The notes under the pieces: model-generated
Databases searched by the model: none
Seen by the model: the letters and a program-made list of their open reading frames with translations, nothing else
What the model was told of the DNA's origin: nothing
Position numbers and translations under genes: made by a program
Assembly: GCA_910585055.1 (NCBI GenBank)
Contig: CAJUBY010000027.1
Location: 1-21,324, forward strand
Direction of reading: 5' to 3'
DNA length: 21,324 nucleotides
Source of the DNA: an uncultured Christensenella sp.
Lineage (GTDB): Bacteria > Bacillota > Clostridia > Christensenellales > Pumilibacteraceae
Part shown: in pieces, positions 1-7,240 of the stretch
Numbering within the stretch: the stretch's first letter is position 1
Layout of the letters: each line of letters starts with the position of its first letter

Positions 1-576
1 GTCCACCCTGCCGGCTTCTATAAGCGACGACGGGATAGACTTTAGATACTGCACAAAAAAGAACAGCATCCCGACGTTGCCGAACAGCCCCGGAATAATG
101 AGCGGCCACGGCGTACCGATCCAATCGATCTCCGAATAAACACGGTACTGCGGCAGCATGAGCGCTGCATACGGCACCATCATGCCGCTCATAAGAAACA
201 ACAGCCAAAAATGTTTATGCGGAAGGCGCATTTTCGAAAACGCAAACGCCGCGAGCGCAGTAACAAACGTACCTACGGGGATGACCGCGACTTCTATAAG
301 CGCGGTGTTAAAGAAAGCGCGTAATATACTGGGATCTTGATCGGACAGTCCCTTATAGCTTTCGAATTTGAACACTTCCGGAAAAACTTTGAAATCCATG
401 GACATGGCTTCCAATCTGTCCTTAAACGATGTCAATATCATCCACAGATACGGAAATACGGTTATAAACGCAACAAAAGCGACCAATATCCACACTATTA
501 CGGCGCGGATAATGCGTCTCGCCTTACGAGAACTTTCGGAAGGCTTTTTTGTCAATGCTTGCGATAACGGACTCAT
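1..576 (-). CDS. Carbohydrate ABC transporter permease, MalG type (C-terminus cut by window edge)
   Basis: Inner component of a sugar importer, forming the membrane channel with the MalF-type partner encoded just upstream. The 192 visible residues start MSPLSQALTKK; a first membrane segment (about 25-45) runs into FPYLWMILTSFK, a hallmark of MalG/LacG-type permeases. A long extracytoplasmic stretch follows, then membrane segments around 'VTALAAFAFSKM' and 'FWLLFLMSGMMVPY'. The visible end, SSLIEAGRVD, is the beginning of the EAA loop that contacts the ATPase; the rest lies outside the window. The ATG at 576-574 has an AAGGAGG site six bases upstream, and this site overlaps the TAA stop of the MalF-type gene (TAAGGAGG), so the two are translationally close. 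The substrate cannot be told from sequence. Family assignment is confident. Confidence 0.93.
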   Translation of the reverse strand, partial: MSPLSQALTKKPSESSRKARRIIRAVIVWILVAFVAFITVFPYLWMILTSFKDRLEAMSMDFKVFPEVFKFESYKGLSDQDPSILRAFFNTALIEVAVIPVGTFVTALAAFAFSKMRLPHKHFWLLFLMSGMMVPYAALMLPQYRVYSEIDWIGTPWPLIIPGLFGNVGMLFFFVQYLKSIPSSLIEAGRVD

Positions 577-587
577 CGGCTGCCTCC

Positions 588-1493
588 TTATGCCTCGTAT
601 ACCCATTTGTTGGATACTTTGAACTGGATCATCGTAACTATCATAATAAACACTGCAAGTACGAGCGACGCCGCAGACGCCAATCCCTGTTTTCCCTGAT
701 TTATGCCGTACTGCCAAATAAAAAATACTATGGTTTGCGCGCCGGCATTTCCGTCCGCAAACACCTGCGAATCGGCATAAGACTGAAGTCCGCCGATAAC
801 GCCGGTTATAAGTATGTAAAACAGCGTTGGAGTAATAAGCGGCAACGTTATCGAAAAGAATTTACGACCGGATCCGGCGCCGTCAATATCGGCGGCTTCG
901 TAATAACTTTCCGGGACGGCAAGCATTCCCGCAAGGCAAAGTATCATAGTACCACCCATTCCCGCCCAAACGTTTTTGATTATTATGGCGATCTTTATTA
1001 GTATCGTATCGCTGAACCAATGTATATTTGCGTTCAACATACTGTTTATAAGACCGTAATCGGGATTGAACAAATACTTAAATACCAAGTTGATAGCGAC
1101 CGCACTCGTTACCGCAGGCAGATAAAACAATACTTGAAAAAGCTTGCTTGATCTACGCAAAGCTTTGGCTTGCAACAGCGCCGCAAGCGCAAGCCCTACT
1201 ATCATTCCGATCGGCACGCCCAAAAGCATGAACAGTGTATTGAGTATCGAATCGAAAAAAGCGTCGGAATACGTTGCGTTTGCAAACAGATCGGTAAAAT
1301 TTGTAAAACCGATATATTCGTATTCGTCGCGGTAAATATTGTAATCAAACAGCGACATCACAAATACGAACACGAGCGTGGCGAGAGTAAATATACAAAA
1401 CCCTATTACGGGCAATGCAATAAACAGTCTCGCCATGTGCCGTTCGCTTTTATGAAGGTCGGTCTGACCTTTTATTAACACCTTTTCCGCCAT
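588..1493 (-). CDS. Carbohydrate ABC transporter permease, MalF/UgpA type
   Basis: Second permease of the sugar importer. It has 301 residues, the usual length for the short MalF/LacF/UgpA group that lacks the large periplasmic loop of enterobacterial MalF. About six membrane segments are visible, starting at residues 22-46. The region 'TNFTDLF...DSILNTLFML' (64-90) is typical of the group, and the EAA loop is complete at 199-218 (E199 A200 A201, G205, P218). The ATG at 1493-1491 lies 5 bases after the stop of the binding-protein gene, with only a weak AGGT ribosome site, which suggests translational coupling. It should form a heterodimer with the MalG-type protein and receive substrate from the lipoprotein. 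No ATPase gene is adjacent; in many Bacillota a shared MsmX-type ATPase serves such importers (established for the group, inferred here). Confidence 0.95.
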   Translation of the reverse strand: MAEKVLIKGQTDLHKSERHMARLFIALPVIGFCIFTLATLVFVFVMSLFDYNIYRDEYEYIGFTNFTDLFANATYSDAFFDSILNTLFMLLGVPIGMIVGLALAALLQAKALRRSSKLFQVLFYLPAVTSAVAINLVFKYLFNPDYGLINSMLNANIHWFSDTILIKIAIIIKNVWAGMGGTMILCLAGMLAVPESYYEAADIDGAGSGRKFFSITLPLITPTLFYILITGVIGGLQSYADSQVFADGNAGAQTIVFFIWQYGINQGKQGLASAASLVLAVFIMIVTMIQFKVSNKWVYEA

Positions 1494-1498
1494 GTGTA

Positions 1499-2950
1499 TT
1501 ACCTGTGATAACGTCTGTAAGCGGTTTTAAGATCCTGATCCATTCTATCGCGGTATTTTTCGACGGTAGTTCTTATCTTCTGCGCATCCGCCGTCCGCCA
1601 CAACTCCTCTTTACCTATATGACCGAGGAAGTTGTCTTTCCATGTGCTGTCGTAAGTATAATACAGCGAACGCGTCTTACTGCTTATCTTGTCGTCTTCG
1701 GCATTTTCGTACAGTCCCAAGATATTGGTATCGTCCATAACGTCAACAAAAAGCGAACGGTTGATGGGCTGTTTTTCCATGTTGACAAAATCCTGCACCA
1801 TGCTTTTAAGGTTGGGTACCTGCTGCCCGAGATTCATGGCTGTAGTTTGACACGATTCGCTCATGCTTATCCATTTGGCAAAGTCCACGGCGGTCTGTTT
1901 GCGCTTGCTGCGCGCAGATACGCCGTAACACATGGATCCCACGTGTGCGACCGATTTGGTGTCGTCGTGTTCGCCGTTATACGGCGCCGGAATTATATTA
2001 TACTGAAGTTTGGGGTTTTTCCAAAAGTCGGCGTTGTTCCACGGTCCCATCCATGTAAATATCGTCTTGCCGTTAAAGAAACGTGTATAAGCATCGGTCG
2101 ATCCGCTGCTGTCCGCATCCGGCATAACTTTATCCACGGTCGCAAGCTGTATATTGAAAGTAAGCGCCTCGATAAATCTGTCGTCGAGCTTCTGTGTTTT
2201 TGTATCGTCCTCAAAGAAATTCGCATTGTTGCTGTAAAGCGCCGCTTCGAGTTCGTAATACGCTATTCCGTAGATCTGACTGTTGCTGTTTTTATCTTGA
2301 TTTTTAGTAAGATCTTTAAGGAACGTACGGAATTCTATCCACGTCATAGGTTTTTGCGGATCGAGATACTGCTCGTATATCTGTTCTTTGGTCTTTCCGT
2401 ACAGCGTTGTGCAGTCCGGATTATTTTTATTCGCATTGATCTGCTGATCCATGACCGTTATGTTATAGGTAAGGCAGGTAGGACCGAGATCTTTGGGGAA
2501 ACCGTAGAGCGAACCCGTACCTAACGTTTTGGTACCGGGATCGTAACGGTATTCCTGTATCGCCTTATCCCAAACATTGTCGATTTCCGCCTGCGTTACG
2601 TATTTATCGAGCGGTTCCATTATACCTGCGTCTGCCCACGCCAAAAAGTCCGTATCCGGCATAAAAAATACGTCGGGTTTTTTCCTTTCCGCTTGGAACT
2701 TATTCATATACGTATCGGCATCGTAGTGCGTAGCGCCTATGGTTACTCCGGGATGCTCTTTCTCGTACTGTCTGATTAGCTGTTTATAAACTTCGTCTTC
2801 TGCCGGCGATCCCCAATACCAAAACGTAAGTTGGTTTGGATCGCTGTCGTCGACATCATTGCCGCATGCGGCGAATGTTCCGACCGCACATATCGATGCA
2901 ACGCTGACCGCAAGCACTTTTGATATTAACGATTTGATCTTTTTATTCAT
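1499..2950 (-). CDS. Extracellular solute-binding lipoprotein, family 1 (sugar ABC transporter)
   Basis: Captures the sugar outside the cell and delivers it to the two permeases. The 483-residue protein begins MNKKIKSLISKV, a basic n-region followed by a hydrophobic stretch and the lipobox FAAC, so Cys29 should be lipid-modified after cleavage. The mature part starts with an acidic linker and 'LTFWYWGSPAEDEVYKQLIRQYEKEHPGV', the classic start of family-1 sugar-binding proteins; 'TWMGPWNNADFW' and 'AVDFAKWISMSE' are further typical motifs. I chose the ATG at 2950-2948 over the in-frame TTG at 2962 because that TTG is part of the GGAGG ribosome site (2956-2960), which sits five bases before the ATG. 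It lies 17 bases after the membrane-protein gene, in one operon. The substrate is unknown; an oligosaccharide is likely by family. Confidence 0.95.
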   Translation of the reverse strand: MNKKIKSLISKVLAVSVASICAVGTFAACGNDVDDSDPNQLTFWYWGSPAEDEVYKQLIRQYEKEHPGVTIGATHYDADTYMNKFQAERKKPDVFFMPDTDFLAWADAGIMEPLDKYVTQAEIDNVWDKAIQEYRYDPGTKTLGTGSLYGFPKDLGPTCLTYNITVMDQQINANKNNPDCTTLYGKTKEQIYEQYLDPQKPMTWIEFRTFLKDLTKNQDKNSNSQIYGIAYYELEAALYSNNANFFEDDTKTQKLDDRFIEALTFNIQLATVDKVMPDADSSGSTDAYTRFFNGKTIFTWMGPWNNADFWKNPKLQYNIIPAPYNGEHDDTKSVAHVGSMCYGVSARSKRKQTAVDFAKWISMSESCQTTAMNLGQQVPNLKSMVQDFVNMEKQPINRSLFVDVMDDTNILGLYENAEDDKISSKTRSLYYTYDSTWKDNFLGHIGKEELWRTADAQKIRTTVEKYRDRMDQDLKTAYRRYHR

Positions 2951-2967
2951 TTTGTCCTCCAAAATTT

Positions 2968-3810
2968 TTATACGCTCACAGAGCGTTGATTACCTGTTAC
3001 AACATCTTGTATTTCAGACTGTTCCGCCGTATCGTCAACGGGATCGTCTTTGCAAAATGCCACTACATCGTTTTCGCAACCACATGTTACCTTATCGAAA
3101 TAACGTTTGCAATACCATAACGCAAACACGATCCCGACAGACACACCGACGACGGAATAGATGACCCAAAAAGCCATCTGCCAGCCGAACGGAAACAAAA
3201 GACAGAATACAAACGGTAGCGACGAAAGTATCGTTACACCGATCATTCTGAACGGGCGCATAAAATACAGTTTGAACGCATTTGTAAAATTATATTTCAA
3301 CGGATCGTCGTAAAACGCGCACTGTATCATAGCAAGACACATTACCGGTCCGATAACCGCAAACTGAAATACGGCGACGACAAGTCCGATACCGTATAAA
3401 ATGCTTATCCCCATATACGCATAAAGTGTAGGTGTAATTACCGCAAAACCCATCGACAGCCACATCAAAAACGTAAAAAGCAAATACCTGGGCGCATTTT
3501 TGCGAATGCCTTGCGCAAATCTGTGTTTTATATCCATGTTGCCGTCGACAAGCGCATTTTTCGTACAAAAAACCGCGCCGGCAAGTCCGACAGAATATAT
3601 CAGTCCGCACGGCAAAAGTCCCAAAACTGTAAGAACGACGGCGCCGCCTACCGTGCCCGTAATACCGGACAGCAACGCCGAAAAACACTGACTTAAAACT
3701 ATCCACACGATCAACGGCAGAACAAACGGCAACAGCATCGCGTTACACCCGACGACAGCCGATTTGCCGTACCATATATTATTAAGCCATTTGCTGCCGG
3801 ATCTTGCCAC
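2968..3810 (-). CDS. YesL/DUF624-like membrane protein heading the sugar-transporter operon
   Basis: Integral membrane protein of about 280 residues with roughly six hydrophobic segments (for example 'AMLLPFVLPLIVWIVL', 'GGAVVLTVLGLLPCGLIYSVGLAG', 'YLLFTFLMWLSMGFAVITP') and a short acidic, Cys-containing C-terminal tail. The layout and the short amphipathic 'FAQGIRKNAPRYLLF' loop resemble DUF624 (YesL), a family of unknown function usually encoded beside family-1 sugar ABC importers; this is recognition by pattern, not by alignment. A longer reading from GTG at 3840 is open, but the GTG at 3810-3808 is preferred because GGGAG (3817-3821) stands six bases before it and the upstream GTG has no such site. 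It is the first gene after the promoter at 3860-3888. A role in assembling or regulating the importer is inference. Confidence 0.72.
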   Translation of the reverse strand: MARSGSKWLNNIWYGKSAVVGCNAMLLPFVLPLIVWIVLSQCFSALLSGITGTVGGAVVLTVLGLLPCGLIYSVGLAGAVFCTKNALVDGNMDIKHRFAQGIRKNAPRYLLFTFLMWLSMGFAVITPTLYAYMGISILYGIGLVVAVFQFAVIGPVMCLAMIQCAFYDDPLKYNFTNAFKLYFMRPFRMIGVTILSSLPFVFCLLFPFGWQMAFWVIYSVVGVSVGIVFALWYCKRYFDKVTCGCENDVVAFCKDDPVDDTAEQSEIQDVVTGNQRSVSV

Positions 3811-3855
3811 ACCATTCTCCCGATAAATATGTCCGCGCACTTACGGACTTTATAC

Positions 3856-3873
3856 GTGTATTGTACAATACAC
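3856..3873. promoter_or_regulatory. 18-bp perfect palindrome over the importer -10 box (candidate operator)
   Basis: GTGTATTGTACAATACAC is identical to its reverse complement and fully covers the importer -10 box. A related 10-bp palindrome sits in the spacer of the divergent regulator promoter (4009-4018), differing only by a symmetrical T-to-C / A-to-G change around the shared GTAC centre. This is the pattern expected of one dimeric regulator acting on both promoters. The winged-helix protein at 4202 is the obvious candidate, by position only. Confidence 0.6.
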
Positions 3874-3888
3874 ACATTATAAAGTCAA
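3860..3888 (-). promoter_or_regulatory. Sigma-A promoter of the sugar-transporter operon
   Basis: Read on the minus strand, TTGACT (3888-3883) and TACAAT (3865-3860) are separated by exactly 17 bases. Each box differs from consensus at one position. Transcription should begin near 3853, giving a leader of about 43 bases to the chosen GTG at 3810. The -10 box is the centre of a perfect palindrome, so binding there would block initiation. Confidence 0.75.
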
Positions 3889-3919
3889 TATAAGACTGTA
3901 ATTTTTACATTTTATCTTT

Positions 3920-3947
3920 GCGAATTTCAATTTTAATTGAAATTCGC
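3920..3947. repeat. 28-bp inverted repeat in the divergent control region
   Basis: Two perfect 13-base arms (left arm GCGAATTTCAATT) flank a 2-base TT centre. It lies upstream of both promoters, about 32 bases behind the importer -35 box and about 55 before the regulator -35 box. No T-run follows directly on either strand, so it is not a good intrinsic terminator. It looks more like a second operator or activator site. Confidence 0.6.
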
Positions 3948-4001
3948 TCGGTAACGGCAGTCAAATCATAGATCCGAAAAAGACGTTTTTATTAAAAGTA
4001 A

Positions 4002-4030
4002 TTGAAAAATCGTACGATATGTTATATAAT
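4002..4030 (+). promoter_or_regulatory. Sigma-A promoter of the winged-helix regulator gene
   Basis: TTGAAA (4002-4007) and a consensus TATAAT (4025-4030) are spaced by 17 bases. The spacer holds the palindrome ATCGTACGAT (4009-4018), a good position for autorepression. Initiation near 4037 would leave a leader of about 165 bases before the ATG at 4202, long enough for post-transcriptional control, but I recognise no known riboswitch in it. Confidence 0.75.
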
Positions 4031-4201
4031 AGGCTGTAGAAACAAATACGCACATTATCTTGCGCCGTATGGCGGCAGATATTCGGCGGACATCAGCGTC
4101 ACGATCCGCAGCACCCGATGACTGCGACTTAAAACGCCGTATACGGTTCGTTAAAACTCAAAACGTATACTTAACTGCAATCCCTTTTACGGAGTTCGGC
4201 A

Positions 4202-5200
4202 ATGGAGCACGAAAACACAAGACTTAAACTTCTGACATTATACGACAACGAAGACGAATTGGCAAAGGTATGCTCGGCATTGTCCGTACAAACGCGCCGC
4301 GACATTATAAAGATCATTTCGAAAGCGCCGAGCAGCGTCAACGAAATAGCCTGGAAGCTTAATATACCCGTTTCCACAGCATCGGTCAATATAAAATCGT
4401 TAGTCGACGCCAACATACTGCGCTATACGTCGGGCAGCAGCAAGCGCGGAAACGAAAAACTCGTTTCACTCAATATGGTCATGTTCAATCTTATGCTAGA
4501 CCGCAATCCTATTGCGCCGTCCGACAACACTCAGACGATACACGTTCCTATAGGCAGTTACACGTCGTATAAAGCGGAACCGACGTGCGGTATAAATACA
4601 CCGGACGGAGTGCTCGTAATAGAAGACACCCCGGCTATGTTCTCTTCCCCCCAACGTTTTAATGCCGGGCATATTTGGCTTAAATGCGGTTATCTCGAAT
4701 ACAAAGTACCGCTGCTCAACTATTCCGGTTCGCGTACCGCAGGAACGACTTTCATGCTGGACAAACATACGATACGCTCGATATGTTTCCGTTTCGAGCT
4801 GTGTAGCGAAACGGCAATGTACGATCATAACTGTAAAAGCGACATAACTTTTTCGGTGAACGGTTCCGAAGCGTGTACGTTTTTGAGCGCCGGCGACTTC
4901 GGCGAACACCGCGGCAGGCTAAATCCCGATTGGCATTCCGACAACGATTCCCAGTACGGTCTGCTATACAGCATAGACATCCGCTACGACGGCACTTATC
5001 TCAACGAAAAACGTGTGTCCGAGCTTGCCATAGAAGACTTGGATCTTGCGAAAAACGATCTGCTTACGTTCCGTATAGAGGTCAAGCCCGATGCAAAACA
5101 CGTCGGTGGATTCAATCTGTTTGGCAAGACTTTCGGCGATTACGAACAGGACATAGACATAATAATAACATATCAAAATATCGGTCATGCCGAAAAGTAA
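4202..5200 (+). CDS. ArsR-like winged-helix transcriptional regulator with a large beta-rich C-terminal domain
   Basis: DNA-binding regulator of 332 residues. Residues 20-95 form an ArsR-type winged helix: 'LSVQTRRDIIKIIS' is the usual start, 'SVNEIAWKLNIPVSTASVNIKSL' (45-67) the helix-turn-helix, and 'GSSKRGNEKLVSL' the wing. Residues 110-328 are predicted mostly beta strand, ending in a glycine-rich 'GGFNLFGKTFGDYEQDI' motif; I do not recognise this as a named ligand-binding fold, though larger ArsR-like proteins of this layout occur in Clostridia and Thermotogae (recollection). No metal-binding cysteine pair of classic ArsR type is visible, so a sugar or other small-molecule signal is more likely than a metal. 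GGAG lies seven bases before the ATG. It diverges from the importer operon, whose promoter carries a palindrome; control of that operon and of itself is inferred. Confidence 0.82.
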   Translation: MEHENTRLKLLTLYDNEDELAKVCSALSVQTRRDIIKIISKAPSSVNEIAWKLNIPVSTASVNIKSLVDANILRYTSGSSKRGNEKLVSLNMVMFNLMLDRNPIAPSDNTQTIHVPIGSYTSYKAEPTCGINTPDGVLVIEDTPAMFSSPQRFNAGHIWLKCGYLEYKVPLLNYSGSRTAGTTFMLDKHTIRSICFRFELCSETAMYDHNCKSDITFSVNGSEACTFLSAGDFGEHRGRLNPDWHSDNDSQYGLLYSIDIRYDGTYLNEKRVSELAIEDLDLAKNDLLTFRIEVKPDAKHVGGFNLFGKTFGDYEQDIDIIITYQNIGHAEK

Positions 5201-5577
5201 TACGGTACGCGCGTAGACGATCGTACGAATGGCTAATCCCAATAGATACATTTTTACGGGCAGGCACAGACTGAATTATGCAGGTAAGCATCCGCCGATT
5301 ATGCTCTGCTAGTTTGACATACCGCAGAGGGTACGCCTTGCTTCGTTTTGCACGTCTATTCTCGCGCCGGTACCCAGTAATCAACGCAGTTATTTGCTCC
5401 GTAAAAACGCTTTACGCTTGAAGCGAGGAGGTTTGAGACAAGATCAAGCAAAGATGCGAAGTCGTAGCGGTTACTACGGCAAGCGGCTTTAACGCCGAGA
5501 TCGTCCGTAACCGTCCGCTATCAAGCGTTATCATTATAGTTAGTCACTCGTAAAAACGGTAGTGAAATTCTCATATC
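5201..5577. other. Gene-free, hairpin-rich stretch downstream of the regulator
   Basis: No reading frame of credible length or ribosome site was found in these 377 bases. It holds a third copy of the regulator palindrome core (ATCGTACGAA, 5220-5229), the palindrome TACGCGCGTA (5206-5215), and on the minus strand a TATAAT (5539-5534) followed about 110 bases later by a short CGCTT/AAGCG stem and five T residues (5403-5420). That last arrangement could be a small RNA. No clear terminator for the regulator gene was found. It matches no tRNA, tmRNA, SRP or RNase P signature that I can recall. Confidence 0.4.
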
Positions 5578-5624
5578 AAAAAAAGACCGCTGCGTACCGA
5601 TAACATCGATAGCGAGCGGTCTTT
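5578..5624 (-). terminator. Intrinsic terminator of the five-gene operon
   Basis: On the minus strand the stem AAAGACCGCT / AGCGGTCTTT (5624-5615 with 5591-5582, loop of 23 bases) is followed by an unbroken run of seven T residues (5584-5578). It begins six bases after the stop of the HD gene. On the plus strand the stem is followed by only three T residues, so it would work poorly for the regulator transcript. Confidence 0.8.
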
Positions 5625-5629
5625 GATAT

Positions 5630-6358
5630 TCACTCTTCCGAAACTTCCGTCTCGCCTGCTTTGGGGTGTACTTTAACGGGCGGTCGGCGGCGGTTGATCA
5701 CGTTTCCGTTTATTACAAGTTCGAACCAATAACCGAGATATGCCGCGGCTTTTTCGGACAGGACCATTCGGGATAGATATATCTGAAGATATTCCATGGT
5801 CGCGGAAGTATTGTCCATCTGTATCACGAGCCTTATCGTTTTTTTGGTCTTGTCTATTGCGAGATAATTCTTTTTTATAGAGAGGTTTACCCGGTCGTGA
5901 ATGTCGCGGCGGTCCGCCGTTTCCCTGCGCACACGCGATCTGTGCGCGTCCGATTTATCCGCCAATATAAGCGCCGCGGCGATGGGATTTACGGGCGTGC
6001 CCGACTCTTCTTCGTGATTGCCTATAGCGGCGATTATAGATGCGGTCTCGTCCGCCGTCATTCCCATACGGATAAGTATATCGTATGCGAGCACCGACCC
6101 CGTCAAACCGTGGTGTTTGCGGTTGATCGCATTTCCTATATCGTGTATCCACCCGGCGATCGCGCCCAGCTCTACCGTACGTTCATCGAAATCGAGCGTA
6201 CTTAAAATATTGGCGGTCGTTTTGGAAACATATCCGACGTGCCTGAGTCCGTGTTCGGTATAGCCCAAAGCTTTTAAGCATTCGTTGCTCGCTTGGATAA
6301 GACTTTTAAACTCTGCGTTATCCTTAACGTCGTTTAATGTGATAATTTTCGATGACAT
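5630..6358 (-). CDS. HD-domain metal-dependent phosphohydrolase-like protein
   Basis: Soluble protein of 242 residues. An HD domain spans about 30-145 with the complete ligand set for a two-metal site: H40 (GLRHVG), H72-D73 (GWIHDIG), H82/H83, H115 (GNHEE) and D134 (LILADKSD). Such enzymes hydrolyse phosphate esters, often of nucleotides; the substrate here is unknown. A basic segment 'RSRVRRETADRR' (140-151) is followed by an alpha/beta C-terminal part (about 165-225) that I do not recognise, then a Pro/Lys-rich tail. It is the last gene of a minus-strand operon, 48 bases after the HEAT-like gene, and is followed at once by an intrinsic terminator. The ATG at 6358 has only a distant AAGGGA upstream, so translation may be weak. 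HD assignment is secure; the function within the operon is not known. Confidence 0.88.
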   Translation of the reverse strand: MSSKIITLNDVKDNAEFKSLIQASNECLKALGYTEHGLRHVGYVSKTTANILSTLDFDERTVELGAIAGWIHDIGNAINRKHHGLTGSVLAYDILIRMGMTADETASIIAAIGNHEEESGTPVNPIAAALILADKSDAHRSRVRRETADRRDIHDRVNLSIKKNYLAIDKTKKTIRLVIQMDNTSATMEYLQIYLSRMVLSEKAAAYLGYWFELVINGNVINRRRPPVKVHPKAGETEVSEE

Positions 6359-6406
6359 TTATTGATGACGAATCCCTTAATAATTTATGTTGCGGATCTT
6401 ATAACG

Positions 6407-7240
6407 TTACCGATTATTGCCTTTTATCGCTTGATATAACGGATCCTGCGAAAAATCCCTGTAATGCTCGTCCACACTTCCGCCCAAAAATTCTATCGCA
6501 TTGCGTATTTCCAAAAATTCCGCATAATCGCACGTATCGAGTAACGGATACAGATCGTCACACGCTCGCGCGTCGCCGTATCTGCCCATGAGCGCCGCGA
6601 CATACGCGATATTGGGATCGTTCGACAATAACGATCTCAGCAGCGACAATATTCTGTCGTCTCCCGGCTCGCAAAAAGTAAGCGGTTCGGCATACCTTTC
6701 CATAGCCCCTATATCGTCTGTCTTTTGCGCTCTTTCCAAAAGCTCTTCCTTTACGGCTTCGGCATTGTCGCACAGCGCTTCTATGCACTCGTCTTTTGGC
6801 GCGGCGTCGATGTCGCGATCGATCATTTCTATATAAAATCCCGGATCAGCGCCTCCCAGCTCTTTTATAAGGCTCAAGACAACGAGCAACAACTTTTCGT
6901 CCGAAGACGTCCTTGCCAATTCTATAAGATCATCCAAAAGCGACGGTTCCGTTGCAATGCGGTCGAACAGCAGCGAATTGGGATTGTTGTCGCCCACGCA
7001 CGAACCCTTTAATATATCTATAAGTTCTTCGTTCGGGATCCTGTTGAAAAATTCGGACGGAGATATACCGCCTATCACTTCCTGCGGCGAGGTCGCCCAC
7101 ACGTGATAGATCTTATCCAGATCGACCGCAAATTCGTCCGGAGATCCGTATTCGCTTTCATGCATACGGTAATATTTATCCGCATAATTTTCGAACAGTT
7201 TGTCGAAATCGATGTAATAGAGCTGTTGCTTGTTATCCAT
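6407..7240 (-). CDS. Hypothetical all-helical protein, HEAT-repeat-like
   Basis: Protein of 277 residues, strongly acidic, without signal peptide or membrane segment. From about residue 70 onward it consists of short amphipathic helix pairs ('ATEPSLLDDLIELARTS', 'DEKLLLVVLSLIKELGGAD', 'LLRSLLSNDPNIAYVAALMGRYGD', 'FLEIRNAIEFLGG'). The last two resemble HEAT-type alpha-solenoid repeats, so a protein-binding scaffold is the likely role; no catalytic motif is visible. Its ATG overlaps the stop of the TPR gene by one base (TAATG), with AGGAG seven bases upstream, so both proteins should be made together and may interact. I do not recognise a named family. Confidence 0.8.
   Translation of the reverse strand: MDNKQQLYYIDFDKLFENYADKYYRMHESEYGSPDEFAVDLDKIYHVWATSPQEVIGGISPSEFFNRIPNEELIDILKGSCVGDNNPNSLLFDRIATEPSLLDDLIELARTSSDEKLLLVVLSLIKELGGADPGFYIEMIDRDIDAAPKDECIEALCDNAEAVKEELLERAQKTDDIGAMERYAEPLTFCEPGDDRILSLLRSLLSNDPNIAYVAALMGRYGDARACDDLYPLLDTCDYAEFLEIRNAIEFLGGSVDEHYRDFSQDPLYQAIKGNNR

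Larger units (their letters stand above)
3811..4201. promoter_or_regulatory. Divergent control region between importer operon and regulator gene
   Basis: This 391-base gene-free stretch carries back-to-back sigma-A promoters, an 18-bp perfect palindrome over the -10 box of the importer, a 28-bp inverted repeat in the middle, and a regulator leader of about 165 bases. The leader contains a further 10-bp palindrome (CCGTATACGG, 4137-4146). The individual elements are listed separately. No small gene or known riboswitch was recognised here. Confidence 0.8.

Noticed and set aside
1505..2524. Long plus-strand open frame (339 codons) opposite the binding-protein gene
   Set aside because: It mirrors the clear solute-binding protein, has no family motifs and an unlikely composition; it is a shadow frame.
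2948..2962. TTG at 2962 as start of the solute-binding protein
   Set aside because: The TTG is part of the GGAGG ribosome site for the ATG at 2950.
5229..5312. 27-codon plus-strand frame after the regulator gene
   Set aside because: No ribosome site, no recognisable sequence, and too short to judge.
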